Of a stretch of DNA of 10,397 bases, positions 1-6,586 are shown piece by piece. The notes beneath the pieces were generated by a model. That model was not told the DNA's origin, did no database searches, and worked only from the letters and a program-made list of their open reading frames with translations. Origin of the DNA: Deltaproteobacteria bacterium (GTDB lineage Bacteria; Desulfobacterota; Desulfobacteria; Desulfobacterales; SG8-13). The position numbers were made by a program, and so were the translations under genes. Within the stretch, counting starts at the first letter, position 1. Every line of letters starts with the position of its first letter. The DNA lies in contig JAHEIV010000068.1 of assembly GCA_024639205.1 (NCBI GenBank), positions 1 through 10,397 on the forward strand. Direction: 5' to 3'.

Positions 1-861
1 ACTGGCCGACAAATCGCTGACTTCCAGAACAACATCTTTATCCCGATTCGATAAGTCTTTGTCTTCTCTGAGCGTACGAACCGAAAGCAGCTTGCGGGTA
101 TACTCTTCTTTCGGATGGGCTAGGATATCTCTGGCATTGTTTTCTTCGACCAGCTCTCCGTATCGCAGCACCATGATCCGGTCGGCCAATTGCGCTACGA
201 TCGCCAGATCGTGGGTGATGTAGATGGCCGCCGTGTTGAACTGTTCGGTGATGCGTTTGATGGCCGCCAGCACTTCGATCTGGGTGGTGACATCCAGCGC
301 CGTTGTTGGCTCGTCAAAGACGATGATATCCGGCCGGCAGGCCATGGCCATGGCTACCATGGCACGCTGCAGTTGCCCGCCGCTGACCTGGTGGGGGTAG
401 CGGTAGCCGATGTGTTCGGGGTCGGGCAGCAGCAGGCGGCTGTAAATATCGACAGCCTTTTGCTTCGCCTCGGCGTAGCTCATCAGTCCATGCTGCACCG
501 GCGTTTCGGCATACTGCTTGATCAACCGGTGGGCCGGGTTAAATGATGCGGCAGCGCTCTGGGCGACATAGGCGATCCGGTTGCCGCGGATCTTTCTTTT
601 GACGCCATCGGCTGCGTCAAACAGCTGGTGGCCGTCGAAAACGATCGAGCCGGAAGCAATGCGGCACCCCTGGCGGGTATAGCCCATGGCAGCCAGGCCG
701 ATGGTCGATTTACCGGCCCCGGACTCACCGATCAGCCCAAGCACTTCCCCCCGGTTGAGCGTAAGGTCGATTCCGTGGACGATCCGTACCCATTTGTCGT
801 CACTGAAGCCTTCGATAACCAGGTTGTTGATCTCCAGCAATCTCGATCCGATATGATTCAT
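1..861 (-). CDS. Dipeptide/oligopeptide-type ABC transporter ATP-binding protein, partial (probable tandem-ATPase form)
   Basis: Cytoplasmic ATPase that powers the importer encoded just upstream (two permeases and a binding protein). All ABC landmarks of one full domain are visible in 287 codons: Walker A GESGAGKST (residues 45-53), Q-loop Gln101 in YVAQSAAASFNP, signature VSGGQLQR (159-166), Walker B DIIVFDEP (178-185) and the H-loop His217 in YITHD. The domain ends near residue 262. After a short charged linker the frame stays open with VVLEVSDLSAS (277-287), which looks like the first strand of a second nucleotide-binding domain, so this is probably a DppD-DppF fusion of the YejF/GsiA kind cut by the window edge. 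The start is the ATG at 861, with GGA seven bases upstream and only three bases after the permease stop, as expected for a coupled operon gene. The transported substrate cannot be read from the ATPase. Confidence 0.93.
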   Translation of the reverse strand, partial: MNHIGSRLLEINNLVIEGFSDDKWVRIVHGIDLTLNRGEVLGLIGESGAGKSTIGLAAMGYTRQGCRIASGSIVFDGHQLFDAADGVKRKIRGNRIAYVAQSAAASFNPAHRLIKQYAETPVQHGLMSYAEAKQKAVDIYSRLLLPDPEHIGYRYPHQVSGGQLQRAMVAMAMACRPDIIVFDEPTTALDVTTQIEVLAAIKRITEQFNTAAIYITHDLAIVAQLADRIMVLRYGELVEENNARDILAHPKEEYTRKLLSVRTLREDKDLSNRDKDVVLEVSDLSAS

Positions 862-864
862 TGA

Positions 865-1683
865 TTAATCCTTTAGTCCACTGGCCACATGCAAAAACCA
901 GTCAACAATTAAATTTACACCCACGGTTAAAAAGGCGATGGCACCCGCCGGCCACAGGGGGATAAATATGCCGAAGGTGATTGCCCCGGCATTTTCCCGT
1001 ACCATGCTCCCCCAGTCGGCTGTGGGGGGCTGAATACCGAGCCCCAGAAAACTCAGGGCGGCGATAAACAAAAAAACGAAACAAAACCGCAGCCCAAACT
1101 CGGCCACAAGCGGCGGCATGGCATTCGGCAGGATTTCATGACGCATCAGCCACCAGATTTTCTCACCGCGCAGCCGGGCGGCTTCAACGAAATCCAGGGC
1201 CTCGATATCCATGGCAACCGCCCGCGACAGTCTGTACACGCGGGTGGAGTCGAGCAAAGCGATGACCAGAATCAATGCCACCATGGACGTGCCGACCACC
1301 GAGAGCACCGTCAGGGCAAAGATCAGGATCGGGATGGCCATCATGACATCGACGATGCGGCTCAGGGCAAGGTCTGTCCAGCCCTTTAGGGTAGCGGCCA
1401 GAAATCCGCCGACAATGCCGACGACAAACGACAACAGGGTCGTCACAAATGCAATGGCAATGGTGTTGCGGGCACCGTAGAGGATCCGGGTAAACAGATC
1501 CCTTCCCAACTGGTCGGTGCCCAACAGATGGTCAAAGCTCATGGGCAGCCACACGTCACCGACCACTTCGGTTTCTCCGAAAGGGGCGATCAATGGGGCA
1601 AACAGCGCAGCGACGATGTTAATGACCACAATGGCAAGTCCGATTCGCGCGCTGATCGGTGATTGATTGAGAAGTTTGAACAT
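865..1683 (-). CDS. Dpp/Opp-type ABC transporter permease, DppC-like
   Basis: Inner-membrane permease of 272 residues, the usual DppC/OppC length, forming the translocation channel with the DppB-like partner upstream. The N-terminus has one membrane span (about 12-34), then the OppC hallmark LLGTDQLGRDLFTRILYG (53-70), further spans (about 74-98, 116-145, 200-217, 240-263), and the cytoplasmic EAA loop that docks onto the ATPase, DFVEAARLRG followed by HEILPNAMPPL (164-192). The motif FLGLGIQPPTADWGSM (212-227) is typical of this family. I chose the ATG at 1683. The same frame stays open far upstream, but that part overlaps the dppB-like gene in another frame and has no transporter similarity. 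An AAGGAGG sequence overlapping the previous stop codon lies about 15 bases before the ATG, with a closer AAAAGG. The gap to the upstream gene is 20 bases. Confidence 0.95.
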   Translation of the reverse strand: MFKLLNQSPISARIGLAIVVINIVAALFAPLIAPFGETEVVGDVWLPMSFDHLLGTDQLGRDLFTRILYGARNTIAIAFVTTLLSFVVGIVGGFLAATLKGWTDLALSRIVDVMMAIPILIFALTVLSVVGTSMVALILVIALLDSTRVYRLSRAVAMDIEALDFVEAARLRGEKIWWLMRHEILPNAMPPLVAEFGLRFCFVFLFIAALSFLGLGIQPPTADWGSMVRENAGAITFGIFIPLWPAGAIAFLTVGVNLIVDWFLHVASGLKD

Positions 1684-1703
1684 CGCTTTGTACCTTTTCC
1701 TCC

Positions 1704-2660
1704 TTATCGGGGATTTCGCAGCCGGGGGTTGCTGACAATCGATAGGACGTCGGCAGCCAGGTTGAGCGTGATGTAAACAGTCGCAAATATCAGCCCGCTG
1801 GCCTGAACGACGGGTATGTCGCGTTTGGATACCGAATCGACCAGCAGCTGTCCCAGTCCCGGATAGACGAAGACGACCTCGATAATCACCGCTCCGACCA
1901 CCAGGTAGGCCAGGTTCAGGGCAACCACGTTGATCACCGGTGAGAGGGCATTTGGAAATGCATGCAGCACAATAATCCGCAGGCGTCTCAGGCCTTTGAG
2001 TTTGGCCATCTCGATATACGGGCTGGCTAAAATGTTGATGATCGCCGCCCGTGTCTGGCGCATCATATGGGCCATCACCACCAGTGTCAGGGTCAGGCAG
2101 GGCAGAAAAATCGCATGCAGTTTTTCCGCCAGCGACATCTGGTCGTTGATGTTGGAGATACTCGGGAAGATAATCAGCTGCACGGACAACAGGGCCATCA
2201 GGATATAGGCCACGAAAAACTCCGGGAAAGAGATCGTGCTCAGTGTCGCCATGGAAATGGCTCGATCGAACAAGCTGTTGCGATAAAGCGCGGCAAGGAT
2301 GCCCAGGATAATCGAAATCGGCACCGCGATGGCCGCCGCCGACAGGGCCAGAAACAGCGTGTTGGAAAGACGCCAGCCGATCAGATCGGCAATCGGACGC
2401 CCGTTGGCCAGCGAGTTGCCGAAATCGCCTTTCATAAAGCCCCCCAACCAGGAGAAATACCGCACGTGGGGGGGCAGGTCGAGTTTCAACTCCTTGCGAA
2501 AGGCCTCCACGGTCTCCGGCAGGGCATTTTGTCCCAGTATTTCTTCGGCCAGATCCCCCGGCAGGGCCTCGACACCGACGAAAAACACCAGCGAGATGAC
2601 TATCAGGGTCACCAGACCCATCCCGACTCGTTTCAATACCAGTTTCGCGATTGAATCCAT
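1704..2660 (-). CDS. Dpp/Opp-type ABC transporter permease, DppB-like
   Basis: Inner-membrane permease of 318 residues, the normal DppB/OppB length. It starts with a membrane span carrying the typical KRVGMGLVTLIVISLVFF (10-27), followed by a periplasmic stretch with LPGDLAEEILG (33-43) and FGNSLANGRPI (80-90), as in OppB. More spans follow at about 101-126, 144-168, 185-205, 243-265 and 285-310. The EAA coupling loop YIEMAKLKGLRRLRIIVLHA (215-234) is clear, and VYPGLGQLL (265-273) is a family motif. The ATG at 2660 has only a weak purine-rich site (GTGAG) upstream, so translation may be less efficient than that of the binding-protein gene, which has a strong site. A 104-base gap containing a large stem-loop separates it from the binding-protein gene. 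It pairs with the DppC-like gene immediately downstream. Confidence 0.95.
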   Translation of the reverse strand: MDSIAKLVLKRVGMGLVTLIVISLVFFVGVEALPGDLAEEILGQNALPETVEAFRKELKLDLPPHVRYFSWLGGFMKGDFGNSLANGRPIADLIGWRLSNTLFLALSAAAIAVPISIILGILAALYRNSLFDRAISMATLSTISFPEFFVAYILMALLSVQLIIFPSISNINDQMSLAEKLHAIFLPCLTLTLVVMAHMMRQTRAAIINILASPYIEMAKLKGLRRLRIIVLHAFPNALSPVINVVALNLAYLVVGAVIIEVVFVYPGLGQLLVDSVSKRDIPVVQASGLIFATVYITLNLAADVLSIVSNPRLRNPR

Positions 2661-2699
2661 GTGGCACTCACACCAGTAATTCGATCATATGACTGTTGA

Positions 2700-2736
2700 C
2701 TCTCATCTTCTTTGCGGTTGGCAAAGAAGATGAGAG
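2700..2736 (-). promoter_or_regulatory. Intercistronic stem-loop between binding-protein and permease genes
   Basis: A perfect 16-bp inverted repeat, CTCTCATCTTCTTTGC (2700-2715) and GCAAAGAAGATGAGAG (2721-2736), with a 5-base loop. In RNA from the minus strand it would form a strong hairpin 29 bases after the stop of the binding-protein gene. No U-run follows on either strand, so a classical rho-independent terminator is unlikely. In transporter operons such hairpins after the binding-protein gene commonly stabilise the upstream message and lower expression of the membrane genes; that role is inferred here. Confidence 0.8.
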
Positions 2737-2764
2737 GGTTCTTGCCTGCTTGGGTCGGCGCTGC

Positions 2765-4348
2765 TTACATGAACCACCAACGCTCGGCGCACCGGAAACC
2801 GTCCATCTCCCAGTTGGCCCCCAGCGGCCCGTGGCCGATTTTATCGGTGGCCGCCGACAGGTCGGCTGCAAACATCGGAACGACCACGCCGCCGTCGTCG
2901 CGTACGATGCTTTGCATTTCGCTGTACATATTCCGGCGTTTCTTCTCGTCCAGTTCGGCCCGGGCGGCGACCAGCAGCTCGTTAAAGCGCTTGTTCTTCC
3001 AGAAGGTGTCGTTCCAGGAGGCGTCGGCCGCATAAGCGGTGCTGAACATCATATCTTCGGTCGGCCGGCCGCCCCAGAACACGGCGCACCAGGGCTTTTT
3101 CAACCAGACGTTGCTCCAGTAACCGTCATTGGGCTCGCGCACCACCTCGATGTCGACACCGGCCGAGCCGGCTTTTTCCTTATACAGCACGGCCGCATCC
3201 ACCGCCCCGACAAATGCCGCATCTGCAGCGTGCAGGCGAAAGGTTATATTGCCCACACCGGATTTTTTCAGGTGAAACTTGGCTTTGTCCGGATCGAACT
3301 GGCGCTGGGGCAGGTCGCCCGCGTGGTAGCGGTTGGCCATGCTGATGGGATGATCGTTTCCTATAGCACCGAATCCCCGGAGGATGGTTTTGACCATCTG
3401 CTTTCGATCGATCGCATATTTGAGCGCCAGCCGAACGTCGACGTTGTTAAAAGGGGCGGTGTCGCATCGCATGGCAAACGTGTAGTGTTTGAATCCGTTT
3501 TGCTCCATAACCTGAATGCCGCGAGTGCGTTTGAGGAACTGGACCGTTTTGAGCTCGCAGCGGTTCATGGCGTCGATCTGACCGGTCTTTAAGGCGTTGG
3601 TGCGGGCGTTCACGTCAGGTATCGACAGGGTTTCCACTTCGTCGAAATGCGCGCGGTCGGCTTTGAAGTAGTTCGGGTTGCGCACCGCAAAGGCCCTTAC
3701 GCCCGGCTCGTAATCCTTGAGCATGTAACCACCGGTGCCGATACCGTCGACAAATTTGTCCCCGGCCGGTGAAATCGTCAGGTGGTAGTCGCTCATGATA
3801 TACGGAAAGTCGGCATTTCCGCCATTCAGGGTAAATATCACCGTATCCTTGCCGTCTTTTTGAATGTCCTCGATCGCTTCGATAATTCCCTTGGCAGCGG
3901 ATTTGGTGTCTGCACCGCGGTGATGGTTGATGGAATAAATGACATCGTCTGCATCCATTGTTTTGCCGTTGTGAAACTCCACCCCTTTGCGCAGCTTGAA
4001 CACCCACTTTTTGGCATCCGGGGTTGCCTCCCAGCTTTCCGCCAGTTCGGGTATCGGGTTGGCCTTCTGGTCGATCTCCACCAGGGTGTTGCGAAGCTGT
4101 CCCTGGTTGACCACCTGCAACATCATATCGGTGATAGTGGCCGGGTCGAGGGAGTCGGTGGTGGAACCGCCGGCTAAACCGAGGCGAAACCGTCCTCCCT
4201 TTTTGGGCGAGGCGGCCTGCGCCGGCGAAGGGAGCAGCATCGGCGACACGGCTGCGGCCAGACCCAGTGCAGAGACTCGCGCTATGAATTCGCGGCGGGT
4301 AATAACCCCATGCGCCAGCAATTGCTCGAGTTCTTTCAGTTTACTCAT
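2765..4348 (-). CDS. Tat-exported ABC transporter solute-binding protein, family 5 (DppA/OppA type)
   Basis: Periplasmic binding protein of 527 residues that would capture the substrate and hand it to the two permeases. The N-terminus is a twin-arginine signal: ITRREFIA (16-23), a weakly hydrophobic segment (25-39) and a likely cleavage site after AQA (43-45); the Arg pair is 18-19. The mature part has the SBP_bac_5 signature zone, with PIPELAESWEATPDAKKW (98-115), then VEFHNGKTMDADDVIYSI (123-140), and later GTGGYMLKDYEPG, a family pattern. Near the C-terminus, VFWGGRPTED and AADASWNDTFW are visible. The ATG at 4348 has an excellent AGGAGG six bases upstream. The gene lies 22 bases after the MarR-type gene, so they are almost surely co-transcribed. 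Family 5 proteins bind peptides but also opines, nickel complexes, haem or sugars, so the ligand is unknown. Confidence 0.95.
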   Translation of the reverse strand: MSKLKELEQLLAHGVITRREFIARVSALGLAAAVSPMLLPSPAQAASPKKGGRFRLGLAGGSTTDSLDPATITDMMLQVVNQGQLRNTLVEIDQKANPIPELAESWEATPDAKKWVFKLRKGVEFHNGKTMDADDVIYSINHHRGADTKSAAKGIIEAIEDIQKDGKDTVIFTLNGGNADFPYIMSDYHLTISPAGDKFVDGIGTGGYMLKDYEPGVRAFAVRNPNYFKADRAHFDEVETLSIPDVNARTNALKTGQIDAMNRCELKTVQFLKRTRGIQVMEQNGFKHYTFAMRCDTAPFNNVDVRLALKYAIDRKQMVKTILRGFGAIGNDHPISMANRYHAGDLPQRQFDPDKAKFHLKKSGVGNITFRLHAADAAFVGAVDAAVLYKEKAGSAGVDIEVVREPNDGYWSNVWLKKPWCAVFWGGRPTEDMMFSTAYAADASWNDTFWKNKRFNELLVAARAELDEKKRRNMYSEMQSIVRDDGGVVVPMFAADLSAATDKIGHGPLGANWEMDGFRCAERWWFM

Positions 4349-4370
4349 TCTTTTCCTCCTTTACATTCGG

Positions 4371-4901
4371 TTAGCCTTCATTTCCGATACCTTCCTTTCT
4401 GGGGTTGTCCTGAACCGGAGGCATCGATTCATGGCCGAGCTCCCAGGATGTCTCTTCAACATCCCGGACATCGACCAGATGCAGAATTTGGTTCATCGCC
4501 TTGGCGATGACCTGGACATGCTCTTTATCCAAATCGATCAGCTGATTGATCAATCGATTTTCAATCGGATCCGGGACGTTCTCGCCCAGTTTTTTTCCGG
4601 CTTCGGTCAAAATGATCAGGGCCACCCGGCGATCCCCCTCTTTGCGCATCCGCTCCACCAGGCCTTTTCTTTCCAGGCGATCGATGATGCCGGTGATGTT
4701 CGACGGGGTGACATACATCAATCGGCTCAGGTCCGCTGATGACATGGATCCCCCATTGAGCAGCAGTCGCAACACAAGGCTCTGTTGACCGGTCAGCCCG
4801 AATTGCCGGCTCATTTTCTGAGAATCGAGATAAACGGCGCGGACGAATTTGCGGATCGACCCGACGATTTCCTTGATAACGCTTTCGTTCTCCGGGTTCA
4901 T
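4371..4901 (-). CDS. MarR-family transcriptional regulator
   Basis: A 176-residue DNA-binding regulator, first gene of the importer operon. The winged helix-turn-helix core is clear: SSADLSRLMYVTPSNITGII (54-73), followed by DRLERKGLVER (74-84) for the recognition region, and a wing with RKEGDRRVALIILTEAGKK (86-104) holding the conserved Asp-Arg-Arg. Flanking helices (about 8-50 and 112-145) would form the dimerisation domain. An extra acidic, proline-containing tail of about 30 residues follows. I chose the ATG at 4901 because AGGAG sits seven bases upstream; an in-frame TTG at 4919 would place that site inside the coding region. MarR proteins usually repress their own operon and release DNA when a small aromatic or acidic ligand binds, or on oxidation. 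The inverted repeats at 4967-5019 fit autorepression. The ligand may be the imported compound or a metabolite of it (inferred). Confidence 0.93.
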   Translation of the reverse strand: MNPENESVIKEIVGSIRKFVRAVYLDSQKMSRQFGLTGQQSLVLRLLLNGGSMSSADLSRLMYVTPSNITGIIDRLERKGLVERMRKEGDRRVALIILTEAGKKLGENVPDPIENRLINQLIDLDKEHVQVIAKAMNQILHLVDVRDVEETSWELGHESMPPVQDNPRKEGIGNEG

Positions 4902-4960
4902 TGCAGGTCTCCTCTTCAATGTGACCTTTCACCCTTCTTGCTTCTATCTTCTCGATTCTA

Positions 4961-4987
4961 CCTATACCTTAATAATTTGATTGTCAA
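4961..4987 (-). promoter_or_regulatory. Candidate sigma-70 promoter of the MarR-transporter operon
   Basis: On the minus strand a perfect -35 hexamer TTGACA (4987-4982) lies inside the operator palindrome. The best -10 nearby is TATAGG (4966-4961), but the spacing of 15 bases is short, so the exact -10 is uncertain. It lies about 60 bases upstream of the regulator's ATG. Overlap with the palindrome would let a bound MarR dimer block RNA polymerase. Confidence 0.35.
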
Positions 4988-5019
4988 ATTCTTAATAATC
5001 TATATCTAAATTATTAAGG
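4967..5019. promoter_or_regulatory. AT-rich operator cluster: three copies of CTTAATAAT around a TTTGA-TTG-TCAAA palindrome
   Basis: The nonamer CTTAATAAT occurs at 4968-4976 and 4991-4999 and in inverted form (ATTATTAAG) at 5010-5018. TTAATAATTTGA (4969-4980) and TCAAATTCTTAA (4984-4995) form a 12-3-12 inverted repeat with a single mismatch. CCTTAATAATTT (4967-4978) and AAATTATTAAGG (5008-5019) are exact reverse complements. Size and AT-rich dyad form match MarR-family operators, and the position upstream of the MarR-type gene supports autoregulation. The outer half-sites could bind a second dimer. Protein binding is inferred. Confidence 0.6.
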
Positions 5020-5290
5020 CCTACTGTATCGAAGTTTGTCGTTTCAACATTTGGTTTTGCTGACAGGCAGGAAAAGATCCGCACAGAGTCAGGCGGATCA
5101 ACGAATCGAGCCTTTCGTTTGGCCAAAAGCTTCTGGCTGAGCCAACGAATTTTGATCGAATTTACAAATTGATATAAAATCGGGGGGTTAAATCAATTCC
5201 GTGTTATTCGAGGAACGTATTTCGCCGATCCAATTCAAAAAGACGGAAAGGTTTGCTTCAACCGCAACACCATTTTTTAGAAGCACTGAA
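5020..5290. other. Gene-free stretch between the MarR-transporter operon and the enolase-like gene
   Basis: Together with the operator region this makes 389 bases without a supported gene. It is more AT-rich than its flanks. The short open frames here either run on as antisense of the enolase-like gene or lack a start with a ribosome-binding site. It contains the candidate terminator at 5071-5099. It also has a plus-strand promoter-like pair, TTGATC (5152-5157) and TAAAAT (5175-5180), 17 bases apart, with no plus-strand gene behind it. No tRNA or known RNA family was recognised. Confidence 0.5.
5071..5099 (-). terminator. Candidate rho-independent terminator downstream of the enolase-like gene
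   Basis: On the minus strand GATCCGC (5099-5093) pairs perfectly with GCGGATC (5082-5076) across a 10-base loop, followed at once by TTTTC (5075-5071). The stem is short (7 bp) but GC-containing. It lies about 190 bases after the stop of the enolase-like gene and before the MarR promoter, so it would insulate the two minus-strand units. Confidence 0.4.
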
Positions 5291-6586
5291 TCAACTGCGG
5301 TCGGTAAGGATGCGCTCATAGAGCTGGCCGCCTTGGAATTTCGCCCGCTTTCCAAGGGCTCGTTCGATGCGCAGCACCTCATTCCATTTCACCATGCGCT
5401 CGCTGCGGGCGAAAGAACCCACCTTGAGTTGCCCGGCATTGGAGGCAACGGCCAGGTGGCTGATAAACGCATCTTCGGTTTCACCGGAACGAGCGGAGAC
5501 GACGGGCAGCCAGCCGGCCTGCTGGGTGAGTCCGATCGCTTCGAGTGTTTCGGTCACGGTGCCGATTTGATTCGGCTTGATGAGAACCGAATTGGCTACA
5601 CCTTTTTCGATTCCTTTTTTGATGCGCTCGATGTTGGTGGTAAACAGGTCGTCGCCGATCAGCTGCACCTTGCGACCCAGAGCGCGGTAAATCTTTGACC
5701 AGCCTTGCCAATCGGTATCGGCCATGGCATCTTCTATGGAGATGATCGGATAGGTTTCACACCAGGAAATCATCAGATCGGCAAATTCGTTCGAACTGTA
5801 GATTTTGTCTTCTAGGCTGAAGCGGTAGGTGCCGTTTTCTTTGTTGTACAAATCGCTGGCTGCGATATCCAGAGAGATGGCGACATCTACCCCCGGCTCA
5901 TAACCCGCGCGTTCGATGGCCTCGATGAGAATTTCGAACGCTTCCGCGTGGCTCTGAACATCCGGCCAAAATCCGCCTTCATCTGCGAGGCCGAAATAGC
6001 GGTTGCGCTCTTTGAACATATCCCCGGCGGCATGGTAGACGTTGAAAGTCATCTCCAGGGTTTGCGGATAATGTTTCGCTCCAATGGCAATCAAAAGAAA
6101 ATCCTGCACGTCGATACGCCAGTTCGCATGCGCTCCGCCGCCAATGATCTGGATTTCCGGCAGGGGCAGCAGGCAACCCCGACCTTTCCCCAGATAATCG
6201 AACAGGGCCTGTCCCCGGGAGGCGGCCGCCGCCCGGGCCACGGCCATCGACACGCCCAAAATGGCATTGGCACCCAACCGGCTTTTGTTTTCGGTGCCGT
6301 CCAGTTCGATCATGCACCAGTCGATCCCCTGCTGGTCGGATGCATCCCAGCCCCGCAAGGCAGGGGCAACGATCCGGTCGATGTTGCTCACCGCCTTGAG
6401 AACGGACTTTCCTCGAAACCGGGAGTCGCCGTCTCGAAGCTCCAGAGCTTCGAACTGGCCGGTGGAAGCACCGGAGGGGACCAGGCCGCAGCCCCTTGCA
6501 CCGTTTTTTAGGGAAACCGCAACTTCGACGGTGGGATTTCCGCGGGAGTCGAAAATCTGAAAGGCTTCTATGGAACTGATTTTCAT
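5291..6586 (-). CDS. Divergent enolase (phosphopyruvate hydratase) paralogue
   Basis: A 431-residue cytoplasmic enolase-family protein, full family length. The start is the ATG at 6586: MKISSIEAFQIFDSRGNPTV matches the enolase N-terminus, and the open frame before it overlaps the kinase gene. Retained features are SGASTG (38-43), His153, the DEGG glutamate (203), metal ligands in SLD (240), SIED (285) and GDDLF (311-315), and catalytic lysines in LIKPNQIG (337) and GQLKVG (388). Differences from standard enolase are notable. SHRSGETED is SARSGETED, so the His (E. coli 370) is Ala365. The Glu of the QEF motif (E. coli 168) is Asp162. The INGGEHADNN loop reads IGGGAHANWR. Abstraction of the proton next to a carboxylate looks possible, and the Arg-Ser phosphate contacts remain, but the substrate pocket is altered. 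It may be a second enolase or act on a related phospho-hydroxy acid. It overlaps the kinase gene upstream by four bases. Confidence 0.9.
   Translation of the reverse strand: MKISSIEAFQIFDSRGNPTVEVAVSLKNGARGCGLVPSGASTGQFEALELRDGDSRFRGKSVLKAVSNIDRIVAPALRGWDASDQQGIDWCMIELDGTENKSRLGANAILGVSMAVARAAAASRGQALFDYLGKGRGCLLPLPEIQIIGGGAHANWRIDVQDFLLIAIGAKHYPQTLEMTFNVYHAAGDMFKERNRYFGLADEGGFWPDVQSHAEAFEILIEAIERAGYEPGVDVAISLDIAASDLYNKENGTYRFSLEDKIYSSNEFADLMISWCETYPIISIEDAMADTDWQGWSKIYRALGRKVQLIGDDLFTTNIERIKKGIEKGVANSVLIKPNQIGTVTETLEAIGLTQQAGWLPVVSARSGETEDAFISHLAVASNAGQLKVGSFARSERMVKWNEVLRIERALGKRAKFQGGQLYERILTDRS

Noticed and set aside
2067..2654. 195-codon plus-strand open frame rich in Gln, Arg and His
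   Set aside because: Antisense shadow of the DppB-like gene; its composition is typical of a reversed hydrophobic membrane-protein gene.
1684..2667. Long open frame continuous with the DppC-like gene, which would give a 600-residue protein
   Set aside because: The upstream part overlaps the DppB-like gene in another frame and is a low-complexity Pro/Arg/Gly-rich translation with no membrane spans. The real start is ATG 1683 with a typical DppC N-terminus.
2696..3592. 298-codon plus-strand open frame
   Set aside because: It lies antisense to the binding-protein gene, whose translation has clear family motifs. The plus-strand product has no recognisable domain and no good ribosome-binding site.
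4902..4919. Upstream TTG start giving a MarR protein six residues longer
   Set aside because: The AGGAG ribosome site at 4909-4913 is ideally spaced for ATG 4901 and would be inside the coding region if TTG 4919 were used.
5264..5283. T-rich stretch with GCTTC/GAAGC flanks after the enolase-like stop as a terminator
   Set aside because: The stem is only 5 bp with a large loop and the T-run on the transcribed strand is misplaced; the hairpin at 5071-5099 is better.
5948..6511. 187-codon plus-strand open frame
   Set aside because: Antisense shadow of the enolase-like gene, which has conserved motifs throughout.
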